From Geosiphon pyriformis (Eukaryota; Glomeromycota; Glomeromycetes; Archaeosporales; Geosiphonaceae), in assembly GCA_016748015.1 (NCBI GenBank), contig JAAOMT010000459.1:25900-89899 (forward strand): DNA of 64,000 bases, given 5' to 3'. Position numbers and translations under genes: made by a program. Positions 10,020 to 24,474 of this stretch are shown one piece after another (positions within the stretch are counted from its first letter, which is position 1; each line of letters begins with the position of its first letter). The notes beneath the pieces were generated by a model, which had not been told where the DNA came from, did no database searches, and saw nothing but the letters and a program-made list of their open reading frames with translations.

Positions 10020-13000
10020 TACATCTATATGAATGGAAACCATATTTAAAGCACCTGAAATAAACAAATTAAATTTATGCAAACCAAACCTAACACTCAA
10101 TGCATTGTCAATACCCAACAACTTGACAACTCCAGCTGAATACAGGGAAGACAGACCAGAAATAGTAACTGGCATAGAACTGTCTCAAAGAATCAATCCA
10201 TGTTTCTCCATAAATGCATGATGTTTGACACGGACCAACCAAACCTTATCTCTAAAAGCTAGGCAAAAATCACGGACAAAGTCCACAATTTTCGCACCAG
10301 CAAGTTTCAGATCACCAAAAACAGAAACCACCTCAAAAAACCAATCATTAAAAACAAAGCCTTTGCATAGAGCAACACGGACTGAGGTGTCAACAATACA
10401 TGAGGAAAGAGTTCGCAGCACGTGAGAAAAAGGGCAATGAAGGCCAGAAATACCTTCTCATTTAACCGCAAAATTACCAAGCAGCCAATCACAACTGGCA
10501 AAGTCAGAATCACAGGAAAAAACATGGTCCGAGACCTCTACACACTCACAATACAAGCAAACCACACTAAGGTAACTTCTATCATAAAGGCGCTTGCAAA
10601 TGGCCACAGGCAGTCTATGATGCAGAGCTTTTATAAAATACATGCACAAACCAGCAGTCCGTATACTGGTAAAGCCAGCAGCCATGTATGAATCAGGATG
10701 CCAAACAGAAAAAGACCTGTGCCAATTAATATCAGTAAGCAATTCGCCAGTGACAACTCTAGTACTCGAACCGAAACCCCAATACAAATGGTGAATGAAC
10801 TGATAAATGTCACACACAAAATGTCTAAAATTACCCGAAACAGAACTACCACCAGCCAGGATGAACTGCTAATTCAGCCAGGGGAGAAGAACAAAATCAG
10901 AAAAAGCCATATGGCCAGCCTGTTCATCAGCCCGGTCATTACCTATAACACCAGAATGTCTTTTAATCTTACACCAGCTGACATCCAACCTCTTAACACG
11001 AACAAGATTAGCAATATGACGATGCTCCACTCAACAACTATTCCGAAAGTCTGGATGTGCCAAACCCAATTCCGACTTGCAGGCATCCAATGCGGCTTGA
11101 CTATCCGAAAATAAGTAAACTTTGCTAACTGCAGGAACACACTCGAGAGCAAGTGCAATAGCTTGCAATTCCACCAAAGTAGATGACAACAAACCTGAGA
11201 CCCTAACACCCAAACCCATATTAATATCATCAAAGAAAACCACCACATCTGATTTAACACTGAGAGTACCCAAACCAGTCAAGGATCCATCAGTATAAAC
11301 TGAAAGGCTATCAGCACCCCATCCCAATAAACAATTATGAACCAAATCAAAATCAGTGAATTCCAAGACATTAAGAGCAAAAGAAACGCCCACCAAACAG
11401 TTATGAACAGAAGAAAATAACTCTGCACTATCAAGATAACCAACAGAAACACTAAACCAATCAGGAATAGAGCCACGTGGATCCAGCCTTTTCCAATGCT
11501 TGAAAGTCTTCCAATCAAAAGCACCACCATTGTGATGACGCAATTGTTCTACAAAGGCAATTCTATACCACCGAAGTGAGGATAGACACTTAGAAAATTT
11601 CACCTCACCAAGAACCAAAGACATGAGAATACTATGGGAGAATCGGAATACATTGGAGCCAAGACCACTAAAAGATAAACTGCAATTGGCAAAAATACAA
11701 ACCACACCTGCCAGAAAATTGTTTGAAGGATTCAATTTTAAATGAGCCGGGGAGACTAAAGGGTGCACAAAACGCCAGCTCAAAGTTTGTAAGTCATGAG
11801 ACCTATGGAGAAACAAACAACCCAGGATTCCAGCAGCATTGGCAAAACACACTACGGACACCAATTTACTCTCAGCCTGAATCTGTTCAAAAGTTTTTAA
11901 GCCATAAAGGGAGGAATGATGAAAAGCATTATTGGGGAAGTCTGAAGGAAGACCCACTTTGAACTTAAAGTCTTTACGAATTAAAGCATCCCATTTACAG
12001 CAAACATTAAGTGGAACAAAACTAAATTGTGTCCTATAACTAATGATGGAGTGAAGAACCACTGAAACCAAATATGAGAACTGCTTATTAGAGATGGTCT
12101 TTTTCAGGACGAGATTGGTGAAAAACCAGACATCCAAATGCGCCTTGGCCAAACTGGGCTTCGACAAACCACCCATAGACAGAAAAATGCCCAAATACCA
12201 GTAAGGTTCCCTCTTCTTGACAATAGAAATTAGTGCACCACTAATTGTCAAAAAGGGGCTCACAACCCTAGAGTTAATGGGAATTGCCACTGTTTTATCA
12301 TTGTTTATTGAAATATCATTAATTCTAAAAAATTCATTAGCAATATTGAGAATGTGTTGTATTGCAGTCTAACTGCTGCCAACCCAAATTGTATTGTCCA
12401 CAAAAGCACCAGCAGCAAAGAAAAAAGAAAAACCAGCCTGAAGTTCAACATGGCCAGTCTTAGCAACGAAATGAGAATTCAACCTATATCCATAAAATTC
12501 TTCTTGCCTCTTGACTTTACACAAAAGAAAATCATAAAATATATGCCAGAGAAGAGATGAGAACACTTTCCCTTGATTGAGATCATCATGGACTTAATAA
12601 CCATCAGTTAAGCCAAAGTCAGTCATTACTCTGTTGACTCGGTTATTGTGAATGCCACCAAAAAATTGAATGAACCTGCCACACATTTTAATCCTAATCA
12701 GACTCTTTTTTAAATGCTCCCAGCCAACAAAATCATAGGCCTTCTTCATGTCCTGCAATACCAGCCAAAGTTCACAGTTCTTCTCCAGAGCATCCTCAAC
12801 CACAGAGCTAACAGCAAAGATAGGAGACTGTATCATTGTACTCTTCAAAACCAAAAAATTGTCCCCACAGAGAACGTTGTGAGTACTGCATGCCAAAGAA
12901 ATCCTGTCCGAGAAGATCTTTGAAAGAATTTTACAAGCAGTTTCAATCAAAGCAATGAGTCAGGTGTTCATAAAAACTCCTTCCCACTCATAAGGCTTGG

Positions 13001-14680
13001 GGATCATAGACACCCAGGCTTTCTTTCAAGGACCAAGAACTGACTCATGAAGCAAACAAGAGTTCAAGAGCACCAACAACATATTCAGAATCGATTCGTC
13101 ATAATGTTTCCAAAGCTCATTCAAAATACCAGACAAACCAGCAGCCTTATCATTAGGCAAGTCTGAAACAACACCAAGCAACTCACCAGAACTAATAGGG
13201 TCCATAATTCTCGAAAATACATCATCAAATATGTACTTCAAGGGTTGGTACTGGCAACACCAATCAGCAAAGATATCAGTGACCAACTCGCATTTTCTGG
13301 TCCAGCCTTCCATTATAACATCTACCTTAAATTTAACTAAACTAGGATCTAAAACCAGTTCATTATCAACAACCAAGTAATCCAATACCACCTTGTAAAA
13401 GGGGCACTCTAGCACACTCCTAATTGTATGACCCTTATCCACCTCAAAACTTTCTATCCTCCTACTAACTGCTGATCTAATATGAGATTCTTCAGCATGC
13501 TTCAACTCGGACAATTTAGAGGAACAATACAACTTCCTAACTCTAAACAAGACAGATCTTATAACCTCAAAATGCGACCCCAAAAAAAAAAGAGACTCCA
13601 CCACAGAAGCATTTGTAGCATCCAATGAGTTCCACATACTCAGTAATACAACAAATTCTTTAAAAGAAACCAAATGTAATGCTTTAACTAGTTTAGACAC
13701 CAAAAGTTCTAGCTTGTGAAACTTAGAAGATTTCTTAGTAAACACATTATCATAACTCTTGAACCATTTCTTTTTGAAAACATTATTCACTGATAAGCAC
13801 ACAATTTTGTGGATGATGTTTCACATAGCATCCAAATCCAAAAACAATAGAGCAGCATCAAACTTGCACTTAAACATTGCCACAGTGGCAGCAGAAGATT
13901 CCTTGAATACAGCCTATTTGACAGCCATAGCATTTTTAAAATTGAACTTCCAACAATCCTTATTCACCTGTTTGCGAAGGGACATCAAATTAACATTCAA
14001 AAGACCACCCAAGCCCACAGAAACAGTAACAGCCTTATGATCAGTATCAAAATATTCATCAACTCTGGTTACACTATGATCTAAAATTGTGTTAACTAAG
14101 CTTGATGACACAAACACATAATCAATAGTCTTGGTCACCTTTCAAAAATTGGTCCAAGTCGCATTCTTTTCAAACAAGCTCTCTCTCAAGGCATTGACCA
14201 AACCCAAATCAAAACATTTCCTGAAACTAGCACACTTGTGAGAGCTATTTTCATTGAAATTGCTGCCCAATATTATGAAAAAAGACTCATTAACAGCTTT
14301 AGCAATCAAAAAATTTATCTTGTCCATTTGTGAGAAGTGTGTAGATACTGAAGCACCAGCATACAAACCCAGAATTGATACTGAAAGCTTATTTTTGAAA
14401 AACAGTTTGACAGACAAAAGATGACCAGAAACCTCAAAAACTTTACATACATGTTTTGCCAAAGTGTTGTTCATAATGATTGCCACACCAGAACCAAGAT
14501 AACCAGATCCAAACCAAAAACAAAGACCTGAACACCATCGAATTTATTAGCAATCTAAGGCCAAACCTTATCTTTTAACTTTGTCTCAGTAATAATTGAA
14601 ACCAAATTGTTCATATCTCTGTGCCAATGTATAATGTCCTCCTGCTTTGCTGAATTGTTTATTCCCCTGACATTACACGT
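10020..14680 (-). pseudogene. LINE-1 ORF2 (endonuclease, RT, RNase H, zinc finger), interrupted
   Basis: Endonuclease: ITETK near 14590, LSVSILGLYAGAS near 14390, ILGSNFNEN near 14270 (usual LGDFN), and DTDHKAV near 14040. A linker spans 13802-13330. Reverse transcriptase: NDKAAGLSGILNELWK near 13160-13110, LQDMKKAYDFVGW (motif A) near 12760-12725, and motif C read as AFVDNTIW near 12400. Family members have FVDD here, so the second catalytic Asp is Asn. RNase H: SVYTDGS near 11300, VELQAI near 11170, SDSQAALDA near 11105, and GNDRADEQAG near 10930, so its four acidic positions look preserved. A C-terminal CLYC..DH..C finger lies near 10550. Stops at 12594, 13026 and elsewhere break the frame. 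The longest surviving piece is 419 codons (12290-11031). Confidence 0.85.
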
Positions 14681-14703
14681 GGCTATTTTCTATACAAAAT
14701 TAT

Positions 14704-16592
14704 TTATTGAGATACAGAAGAGACCGCAGAACCCGAGCCAGCACACATCTGATCTAACTTCCCTAATACCAAACAAACCAAAGCTTCAAGAGCCATCAAC
14801 TTCGACTTCAAACAGCCCACTTTTGAAGTCAAAATTTTTGAACTACTTGAACCTGAACTTGGGGCACCAGAGGAAACCGAAGAAAGAAGAAGAACCGCAG
14901 ACTTAAGTTCATCCAAAACCATATCCAAATCAAATTCCATATTAACCAAACCAGGAACAACCAAGAGCTGAGAGGAGGAGGCAAGAGCCAAGGGCACCAA
15001 GTTTAAACTGTCAAGTTTGTTCATAATACCAGACATTTTATCCATGAGAAGTTCCAAAGAGCACTCCAAAAAAACAAGACAAGTTTCCAAAAATAAACTA
15101 ATAGGACCCGCAGGAAATAAGTGACCAACCACACCTGAGGCACCAAAAGAAGAGTCAAAACCAGGACCAGAACCAAAGTGAGGACTATTAAACAAAGATA
15201 CCAAGAAGACAATCTGGGCCCATGATTTGCTGCTGAATACAGCCAGTCTGAAAATAGGCACACTCTTTTTTGCATATAGCTTGGCCAATTGGAGGCAATT
15301 TTCATTAGAGATAACTCTTTTAAATGACTTGAAAATAGTAGGAGAGATTGAGATTTCAGTATTACACTTTAGAACAGAATGATCAAGTTTCCCACATTGT
15401 TCGCACTAAATCATGTCCAATCTAGCCCAACACAGTCTCACCCCACCAAAAATAGGCTCCATACAAAACGCAGACTCCAATTTCTTGTCATTCTCAAAAC
15501 AAACCACAGCACAACGAACCCTATTACCAGTGTCTAAGGATTGATTTATAACACAAGTTTTCTCACCAGCCTCTGCCAAAAGATTGCCAAGATCATGAGC
15601 CATTGTTCCTACTGGCAAAGTAAACAAAAGTGCCCTATACCAATCTCTAGATGCCCATGTCTTATGATCCCTCACAGGTTTGGCCACATGCACTGAATCT
15701 TTCTTGATTAAACATGACTACTTAGCTGCCAACTGATCTGCCTGACTTGATTCAGCAAACTCCACCACAGCCCAATGAGTTGCAATCAGATTGACACCAC
15801 TTGACCAAACTCGGATACTGTGGCAATGATCATTTCTTTTGGCGTATCCATGAGAATTTCCTTAATAACTATGGCCCAATCTGAGCAAACTCTTTGTCTC
15901 TTAAGATCACTGTTTACTATGATGTTATTTTCCTTGGCCAATGAGACAGCTTTTTCTATGCTTGCTTCAGAGGTAAAGGTAGATCTGATGATCTCTTCAA
16001 ATTTTGAGGAGGTAGTAACCCCTTCAAAACCATTGATTTCTGAAAATAATTTTCTTATGGCATAAGTTTTGGCCATTGCCGATATCTCTTCCACAGCCGA
16101 AAGATTGATATCCAAAGCAAAAGATTTTTTTACAGCCACTTCCACCTGAGTTTTAATGATTTTAGGATCAATCTATGCCTTATCCAAAGAAAAAAACTTA
16201 CAAGAAGGAAGAAAAACCTCCTCTTCCTCCTCCATGTCGAAATTAATAAAGCCGAAAAGAGAGCCAAAAATCGCACCATTATTGAAATGCTTGGTTTGGG
16301 GTGTATTCATCTTGGAATCAGATACTCCTTCACTTTCAGAAGTCTCCCTATCAGTATCCATGCTATTAAACTGCCCGACCACTTGACCAGATCCATTACT
16401 TTTGAGAGCCACACTATTACTTGATAGCTTAGCACTATCAGAAGGATTCTTAACCTTATAACTTGAATCACTACTGACTGAACCAGAAGTTGGAATCTTA
16501 GTTGACCTTTTTTTAGCACCAGTACTACTTATGGGAGCAGTCAGATCAACAACAAAAAGATTTGTTTCTTGTAAAGTGATGGAAGACAGTAT
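14704..16592 (-). pseudogene. LINE-1 ORF1 (RRM-like, CCHC zinc knuckle), interrupted
   Basis: RNA-binding, Gag-like protein of the LINE particle. Ser-rich N-terminus (16590-16170), then a helical block IRKLFSEINGFEGV (about 16060), an RRM-like block WAIVIKEILMDTPKE (about 15880), and ALLFTLPVGTMAHDLGNLL (about 15620). A CCHC knuckle CEQCGKLDHSVLKC follows near 15400-15360; it is separated from the preceding ORF by an in-frame TAG. The C-terminal part is SKSWAQIV (about 15220) and a Leu-rich helical tail. The frame upstream has ATA at 16590-16592 where a start ATG would fit, so the start codon may have been lost by G to A; this is inference. Several stops and shifts split it. Confidence 0.75.
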
Positions 16593-16663
16593 GAAATAAC
16601 AAAAAAAACTTTTTTCAAAATATGCTTTTTGAGGATTTTTGAAGGTAAGAGAGAAAGAAGTTT

Positions 16664-18998
16664 TTTTGGACTTATGTTAATATTAAATAATTAATTAATA
16701 TTTTTTTTATATACTTAATTAAATTAATTATGATAAATTTTTTCAATTTATTTTTTTATGTTTTTTTAATTATGTTTTAGATAAATAGTTAATTAATTAC
16801 TTTAAAAAATTTTACAAGAAATTTTTTTTTGGCTTTTTAATAAATATAAACAAAATTTTTTAATTATTTAAAAAAAAATAATAGATGAATTTTATTCAAA
16901 AACTTTTTTTATATATTCTATATTATTTGTTTTTAATACTAATAAATAAATATTAATATTTTTAACTTTTTTATTAAATTTATAATTTATTAATAAATTA
17001 AATAATGTTTAATTTAATTAAAACTTATATGATCTATATTTTATATTTTATATTTTTAATTATGTTTATTTTGAAAATATTTTTTAAAAAAAAATAATTA
17101 TATTGATTAATTAATTTTTTTAATTAGTTTTAAACAATCATTTTTTATATTTAATTATTTAAATTATTAGATTTTATATTTAAATAACAGTTAAATTTTT
17201 TTTAATAAAAAATATTAAATAAAGAAATTAAATTTATAAGAATTTAATATGCAAAATTAGTTTTATAAAATATCTTAAGGAAATAAATATATATTACATT
17301 ATTATTGATTACTATAGTATCATTCTTCTCTTTTTTTTGATAAGATATACAATCAAATATTTTATAATAATGTTATTTTACATCATAATAATATGTTATT
17401 TATGATACACAATTATAAATATATGTATTATAAATATATTGTATAATATAATTAAATTTATATAAATATAATCAAATTTATGATTGAAATTATTATAAAA
17501 ATATATTAATCTAAACATCTTAACTTATTGTATTGTCTTATTTATATAAAAATAACTACAAATTTATGTTTAATTTAATGTGTTTTTTATTTTTTGATCT
17601 AGTATGTCTTTTATTTTCTGATTTATTATGTCTTTAATATTGTATTTTTGATTTCATTTATTACTAAATTTTTCTAATATACAAGTTTTTTTAACTATAC
17701 TACAATACAACAACTTTTATATTATAAAACTTCTACAAATTAACATTAAAGATTTTGCAATTTATTTAGATATAATTATATAATAAACACAGAAAATTTA
17801 ATATACTAAAAGTTTAATTTATATATCATAAATTAAATTATATTTCTATATTCTAATTAGCTAATAAAAATCCAAAATCACATGTTATATAAAATCTTGT
17901 GAAACATAAAATTTTAAATTTCTTTTCTTTTTTTCTTTTATAATAACATGATATATATTCATTTCTTAATTGTTATTTTTTTTAAAAAAGTTGAAAATAA
18001 AAATTATTAACAAAAAATAATATTTATTATAGTTTTATAAATATTGTTTGTATTTTTAATAAATATTTATTTAATATATTTTGCAAAATTAACACAAATA
18101 AAATTAAAAAAATAATAATCAAAAAAATAAACAAATTATAATTGTTATAATTAATTAATTATTAATTTAAATTAATTTATATAAAATATTTTTTTACAGT
18201 TTTAAAAAATTTTGTTTATATATTTTTAATAATTTAATTAATAATTAAATCAATAATCAAGTTAAAAAATTACATTAATAATTAATTTTAAAAATAAAAT
18301 AGTTTAAATAAATAATATTAAAATTAATATATATAATTAATAAAACTAAAAATTTAAATTAAAATATTTTTATTTAATTTAAAAATACATTAATAAATAA
18401 TACATTTTTAAATTAAACTTATAATATGTTTTTTTATTATACTAAGTATTTGTATTATAATATTTAATAAAATAGCAAAAAAATCATAAATATTAACAAA
18501 CACAAAATTATGAATATATAATAAATTTTTTTTCGAATATAATTCTAAATTTAAAATTTAATAACTAAATATACTTTTTATAATCTATTATTAATTAATA
18601 AACAAAAGTAATTACTTTTAATATTATAGTTTTATATTATAAAAACAGACAAAATTTTAACAATTTAATTTTCAAACAAAATATTTTTATATATAATTAT
18701 ATATATATTATTCAAAACTAAAACACCCAAGAAATATTCAAACTTAAATTAATTATAAATTGTCAAAATAAAAAATATTTATTTAATACTTTTTAATAAA
18801 TTAAGTTTATTTTATATATAAAACTGTAATCTAAAATTTTTATTTTATTATATTAAATATATTATTATAAATAAAAATTTGAATTATTAATTAACATAAA
18901 ATTATTCTTATAATTATTATTATTAATTAATATATTATTATTTAAAATTATTACTTATTAAATTACTAAATTATTAAATATTACTATCTAATTAATAA
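16664..18998. other. A+T-rich DNA without recognisable genes
   Basis: About 2.3 kb between LINE-1 and LINE-2. It is nearly pure A+T, with no ORF of substance, no tRNA and no terminal repeats that I can delimit. Confidence 0.6.
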
Positions 18999-19139
18999 TT
19001 TTTTTTTTATTCTTTTAATAAGCAAAGTTCATATACTACCTAGAACTATACATCAAAGAAATGATCTAAACTAGGTGTAAATCATGCATTCTCTACACGT
19101 GACCAGCTATTCAAACCAGTTAGGACAACACTATGTAGC

Positions 19140-22100
19140 TATAACAACAGAAACTGAAGAGTTTATACTTAAAAAAAATAAACAAGGTTTATAAAATCCA
19201 AAACAGACACCAAAAGCTTTAGATATCCCAAGCAATTTAATTACACCAGCTAAGAACTTCGAAGCCGAACCAGAAATTGAGACAGAAACTGAGCCATCCA
19301 TAAGGATCAGCTCACACTTCTCCATGAATATGTGATGTTTAGCATGAACCAACCAAATGTCATTTCTAAAAGTAAGACAAAGAGAGTGTGCAAAATTAGT
19401 AATCCTAACACCAGCAATCTTGGGATCATAAAAGACAAAAACAGTTTCTGGAAACCATCCATTGAAAACAAAACTCTTAAAAAAAGCTGAGAACACTGAA
19501 AGATCTGGAGCACAGATTGACAACAATTGCAACACACATGAGAAAAAAAAAAAAGACCAGAAAGTTCCTTCCAAGAGGACATGCTGGACTTCAAAATCTG
19601 GTTACAAGCTGAGCTATTAACTGTATAAAAAAACATGTGATCTGACACTTCCACCACTTCACAATACAGACAAAAAACACTGGGATAGCATTTATTATAA
19701 AGTTGCTTTTGAACAGCCATGAAAAGCCAATGGTGCAAAGCCTTCATAAAGTAGGTATAAGAATTAGTAGTGTGTTTGCTGATAAAGCCCGTGGCCATGT
19801 GCGAATCAAGATGCCACACTTGAAAAAATTTGAACCAATTGACATCCAAAAGCAAATCACCCACCAGAAAGCCAGAACCAGAACCAACTTCCCAATGTGC
19901 ACAACAAACAGCACAGAAAACATCCTGAACAAAATGCCTAGAATTACCAAAAACTATACCACCATTGGCCAATAAAAAATGTTTATTCATGGAAGGAGGA
20001 AGAAACCAATTAGAGAAGGAGGCAGCATCAACAAAACTGTTGGCATAGTTATTTCCCAAAATGCCAAAGTGGCCTTTTATCTTGTGCCAGCTGACCTTCA
20101 AATTCTTGTTGTAAATAATATCCCTAATGTGCTGACACTCGACCCAAAACTGATTGTGAAAGTCAGGACACACTAAACCCAACTCTGATTTGCAAGCATC
20201 CAAAGCAGCCTAACTATCTGAAAACAAGCGAACAGAACAAGATGCTGGTATACACTCTAGAGCCAAAGCAATGGCCTGCAACTCCACCAAAGTAGATGAA
20301 ACCAAACCACACACACTGATACTCAAACCCAAATTAATGTCTTTAAAAAAAGCCACAGCACCAGCTCGACAATCCAGCATGCCCAAGTTTTTCAGAGAAC
20401 CATCCATATAAACAGACAGACTACCAGAGCCAACTTAAGAGAGATAATCATTGACAGATATGAAATCATTAGACCCACAAATGTTCAGAGAGCCAACACT
20501 AATCAAAGCCAAGAGAGATAAAGGCAAACCACTAAGAAATACAACAGAAAGCTCAAACCACTCAGAAACTGGGCCACGAGGGTCCAGTCTTTTCTACCGC
20601 TTAAAGGTGCACCAGTTGAAGATATCACCACAATGATCCTGAAGCTGATCCACAAAGACAATGCCATAATGTCAGAGAGAAGGCAAGAACTTAAAAAACA
20701 AGGGTTTGCCCAAAACAGTAGACATAGGCACTCTATCACAAAGCCAAAAAGAGCTGGCCAAAGAGCCACCCAAAGATAAATTGCATCTGAAAAAAATGCA
20801 AACCATACTTGACAAGAAATTATTGGAAACACTAACACGAATACAAGCTGAAGAACTCAATGGATGAATGGGGTGCCAATACAGGATTTGTAAGTCATGA
20901 GACTTGTGACTGAACAATTGACCTAGAACTCCGTAGAAGTTTGCAAAACTAATAAGTGAAGCAACCTTACTTTCAGACTGACACTGGGAAAAGGATTTCA
21001 AACCATAAAAAGAAGGATAGTGAATCGTATCACTGGAAAAATTGAAAGAGAGACCAGATTTGAGTTTCAAACCCTTGCGAATCAGAGCATTCCACTTGTT
21101 GCACACACCAACAGGAACAAAGCTGAACTGCATTCTGTAGCTGATTATAGGATGGAGAACTGTCAACACCAGGTACAAAAACTGTTTATCTGAAACCACT
21201 CTTTTCAGAACCAAATTATTGAAGAAACAAACATCCAAATGTGCCTTAGCCAAACTAGGCTTAGAAAGACCATCAGTTGAAAAAAAAATATTAAGATACT
21301 AATAAGATTCGCCTTTTTTGGCTATAGAAATGAGTGAACCACTGATGAAAAAAGACAGACTGTTGATCCTGCTATTGATAGAAACAGTCGTTATTAATTA
21401 AAATGTCATTAATCCGAAAAAATTCATTAGCAATATCAAGAATATGTTGAGTAGCAGCGTGACTACTGTCAATCCAAATTGTGTCATCAACAAAGGCCCC
21501 AGCAGCGAAAAAAGAAGAAAGCCCAGCCTAAGATTCAGCATGACCACTTCTAAAGATAAAATAGGAATTGAGTCTGTATCCACACACACTCTTCTGATGC
21601 TTGACTTCACACAAAAGAGGATCATAAAATATGTGCCAAAGAAGAGATGAAAAAACTTCTCCTTGGTCTAACCTATCATGCACACGATAGCTATTAGTTA
21701 AACCAAAATCTGTTATAACCTGATTGGTCCGACTTCTATGAATATCACCAAAAAAACGTATAAACTTGCCACACATTTTGATCCTGACCAAACACTTCTT
21801 GAGATGTTCCCACCCAACAGAATTATATGCCTTGCACATGTCTTGCAACACCAGCCAGAGCTCCCGATTTTTCTCCAAAGCATCCTCAACCACCAAATTA
21901 ATAGCAAAAATAGGAGTTTGGGTAGTTGTACTCTTCAAAACTGAAAAATTGTCCCCATGAAGAATGTCATAAGTACTGCATACTAGTGATATCCTGTCAA
22001 AGAAAATCTTGGAGAGAATTTTGCAAGCTGTTTTAATCAAAGCTATAGATTGGGTATTCATGAGAACACCTTCTCACTCATATGGTTTAGAAATTATCGA

Positions 22101-23760
22101 AACCCAAGCTTCTTTTCAAGGACCAGGCACAGACTCATGAGACAGACAAAAATTCAGAAACACCAAGAGCATATCCAGAACAGACCTATTACTATGCTTC
22201 CACAGCTTATTTGAAATACCTGAGAGACCAGCAGTCTTGTCAGCAGGTAGATTAGAACCATGCCAAAAAATTCCAAAAACTTAATTGGTTGCATTACATC
22301 AGAAAAAGCCTCATCAAAAACGTAATCTAAAGGCTAATACTAATGATGCCACACTTCTGGAACATCAGGAACCACTCTACACTTCCGAGTTTATCCTTCC
22401 ATGATTTCATCCACCTTTGATTTCACAGGACCAGGTTCCAAAATCAGCTCATCATCTACAACCAAGTGATCCAAAACGACCTTGTAGAAAAGACACTTCA
22501 GAACACTTTAAATAGTGTAACCTTTGTTTAGCTTGAAACTTTCTATCCTTTCATTGATTGCTAATTTGATTTGAAATTCCTCTACACACTTTGATTCTGC
22601 CAGTTTGAGTGAGCAATAGGTTTTTCTGACCCTGAAAAGAGCTGACCGAACAGTATCAAAAAAAGAGCCAAAGAGAAAGAAAGATCTGACCACAAAAGCA
22701 TTATTATTATTAAGAAAACTCCAGACATCCAACAGTAAAATAAATTCATCACAACAGATCGACCAAAAAGCCCTAACTAACTTTGATATCAAAAGTTCCA
22801 ATTTATGAAATTTGGATGATTCTTTAGTGAAAACACCAACATAGTCCTTGAACTATTTTTTTTTGAACACCTTATTAGCCGAAAGAACTATTATCTTGTG
22901 AACAATGTCCCATATTGCATCCAAATCTGAGAGTCACTGGGAAGCAACAAAATCATCAAAGAACAAGGTGGTATTAGCTGTCATAGCACTTTTGAACTTG
23001 GTCTATTTCACATCATTAGCACCCTTAAAATCAAACTTCTAATGATCTCTATTCACCTGTTTGCGAAGAAAATTCAATTGCACATCCAACAAACCACCCA
23101 AACCCAAAGATACAGAAACAGCCTGATGGTTCATTTTAAAATGCTCACCAAAATCTGAAACCTCACGGTGTATTATTGCATTAACCAAATTTAAAAAAAC
23201 CAACACATAATTAATCATTTTTTTAACACCTCTAGAGTTCTTTCAAGTAGGCATTTTCACAGCTGGGCTTCCAACCAAAGAATTTACCAGACCCAAACCA
23301 AGACATTTCTTAAAACTTGCACACTTGCGAGAACCATCTTTATTGAAATCACCACCAAGAATAGTGAAAAAAGATTCATTGACAGTTTTTGCAATGAGAG
23401 AATTGATATTACCAGTCTGTGAGAACCAAATCACTAAAGAAGCACCAGCATAAAGCCCCAGAATTGACACTAAAAGTTTACCCTTGAAAAGTAATTTAAC
23501 AGACAGAAGCCGACCAGACACCTCAGAAATTTTACATACATGACAAGCCAAAGAAATGTCCATGATAACAGCAACACCCACACCCGAGTAACCAGAGTTC
23601 AAACCAGAAATGAACACTCGGACATCATCAAACTTATTTGCAATCTATGGACAAACCTTACTTCTTAACTTTGTTTCAGTAATGACAGAGACCAAATTGT
23701 TCATTTCTTTATGTCACCTAATAATGTCCTCTTGCTTAGTGGGAACGTTCATGCCCCTAA
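19140..23760 (-). pseudogene. LINE-2 ORF2 (endonuclease, RT, RNase H), interrupted
   Basis: Endonuclease: LLVSILGLYAGASL near 23470 and ILGGDFNKDGSRKCASF near 23350. Reverse transcriptase: WLVLQDMCKAYNSVGWEHL near 21855-21800, DQGEVFSSLLWHIFYDPLL near 21660-21605, and motif C AGAFVDDTIW near 21510-21480, so the FVDD catalytic pair is intact here. The motif A aspartate that LINE-1 keeps (AYDFV) reads Asn (AYNSV). RNase H: DGSLKNLG near 20405, VELQAIALALEC near 20290, SDS near 20215, and GNNYANSF near 20050, where LINE-1 has GNDRAD. The terminal finger also lost a Cys. Frameshifts and stops are frequent. Confidence 0.8.
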
Positions 23761-23779
23761 CATTACACATAACCACTTT

Positions 23780-24471
23780 CCAAATCAGCTTAGTCATTGA
23801 TGTGAAAAAATATTCGACCTTGACCCAAAATTGTTCACTTTGGCCATCAGGCCCATTACCAAATCAGACAGACCAGACAAAGTTTCTTTCAATTTGACAA
23901 TATTAGGGGAAAGTAGGAGAACCTTACAAACTGCAGTCTCACTACTAGTGGCCATACCTGAACCCTTACTCATTGCTACATCCACCTCTTGATCTTGCAA
24001 TGAAAGGGTTACCAATGGCTGACATCCAGAGCATGGCTGGGAAACCATCGGTCTGAGTATGTCTAATCTCTTAGCCAGCTTGCCAATTTGTTCCATAAGA
24101 CTGGCAAGACCACGTTCAAGAACTGTGAACCTTTTATTGACCTCCAACATAACCAGTAGAGACGGCTTTATCTTCAAAGAAGAGCCCAAACTTGCTGAAA
24201 CATTTTGACCAGAAAGAAGGGGAAAAGAAGACCGACCAGCAATTTTGGCCCAAGAAAGACCACCAAATGAAACAGGACAAGTAATTGGAGCCAAACATTT
24301 GGCATAAATTGTAGCCAGTCTGCTTTTATCATCATCTGAAAGTGTCCCACATGATGGTTTGTCCGAAAGAGCTTTCCCATCAATAGCACAGACCAATGAC
24401 ATCTGACCTGACTTCCCATACTTGGCACACTTAGCTGAAACAAGATGAGACCAATGCAAATTGGTGCTCAT
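23780..24471 (-). pseudogene. LINE-2 ORF1, 3' part
   Basis: It begins at the truncation point with MSTNLHWSHLVSAKCAKYGK. The knuckle reads CAKYGKSGQMSLVC, so one Cys has become Tyr and the His has become Gln compared with CAKCGKLGHISLNC in LINE-3. The remaining tail includes FGGLSWAKIAGRSSFP and a heptad-like helical region (ERGLASLMEQIGKLAKRLD) that could form a coiled coil. The frame is open for about 225 codons (24471-23794). Confidence 0.75.
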
Positions 24472-24474
24472 AAT

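Larger units (their letters stand above)
9884..16663 (-). mobile_element. LINE-1: near full-length non-LTR retrotransposon, inactive
   Basis: On the minus strand this holds a 5' UTR, ORF1, ORF2 and a 3' UTR that ends in an A-tract (T-run at 9884-9896). The 5' end is placed where AAACTTCTTTCTC, shared with LINE-3, begins. Domains are ORF1 with RRM-like and CCHC parts, and ORF2 with APE-type endonuclease, reverse transcriptase, RNase H and a C-terminal zinc finger. This resembles the I/Tad-like groups of RNase H-bearing LINEs. Flanks are so A+T-rich that no target duplication can be named with confidence. Many stops and a mutated RT catalytic site make it inactive. Confidence 0.85.
18999..24474 (-). 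mobile_element. LINE-2: 5'-truncated non-LTR retrotransposon, same family as LINE-1
   Basis: The 3' end is an A-tract (T-run 18999-19008) preceded by the same 3' UTR block as LINE-1 (ACACGTGACCAG at 19096-19107). Coding similarity to LINE-1 runs through ORF2 and stops at about 24471, within ORF1 just upstream of the zinc knuckle. Beyond that point the sequence is anonymous A+T-rich DNA. Such 5' truncation is typical of incomplete target-primed reverse transcription. Confidence 0.85.

Noticed and set aside
10225-10691. Plus-strand ORFs rich in Thr/Lys within 10033-11114
   Set aside because: They are shadows of the minus-strand LINE-1 ORF2 3' region, which carries the recognisable RNase H and zinc-finger motifs.
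9884-16663. Target-site duplication of LINE-1 (TTAAATAATT-like words at both ends)
   Set aside because: The flanks are nearly pure A+T, so matches of this length are expected by chance.
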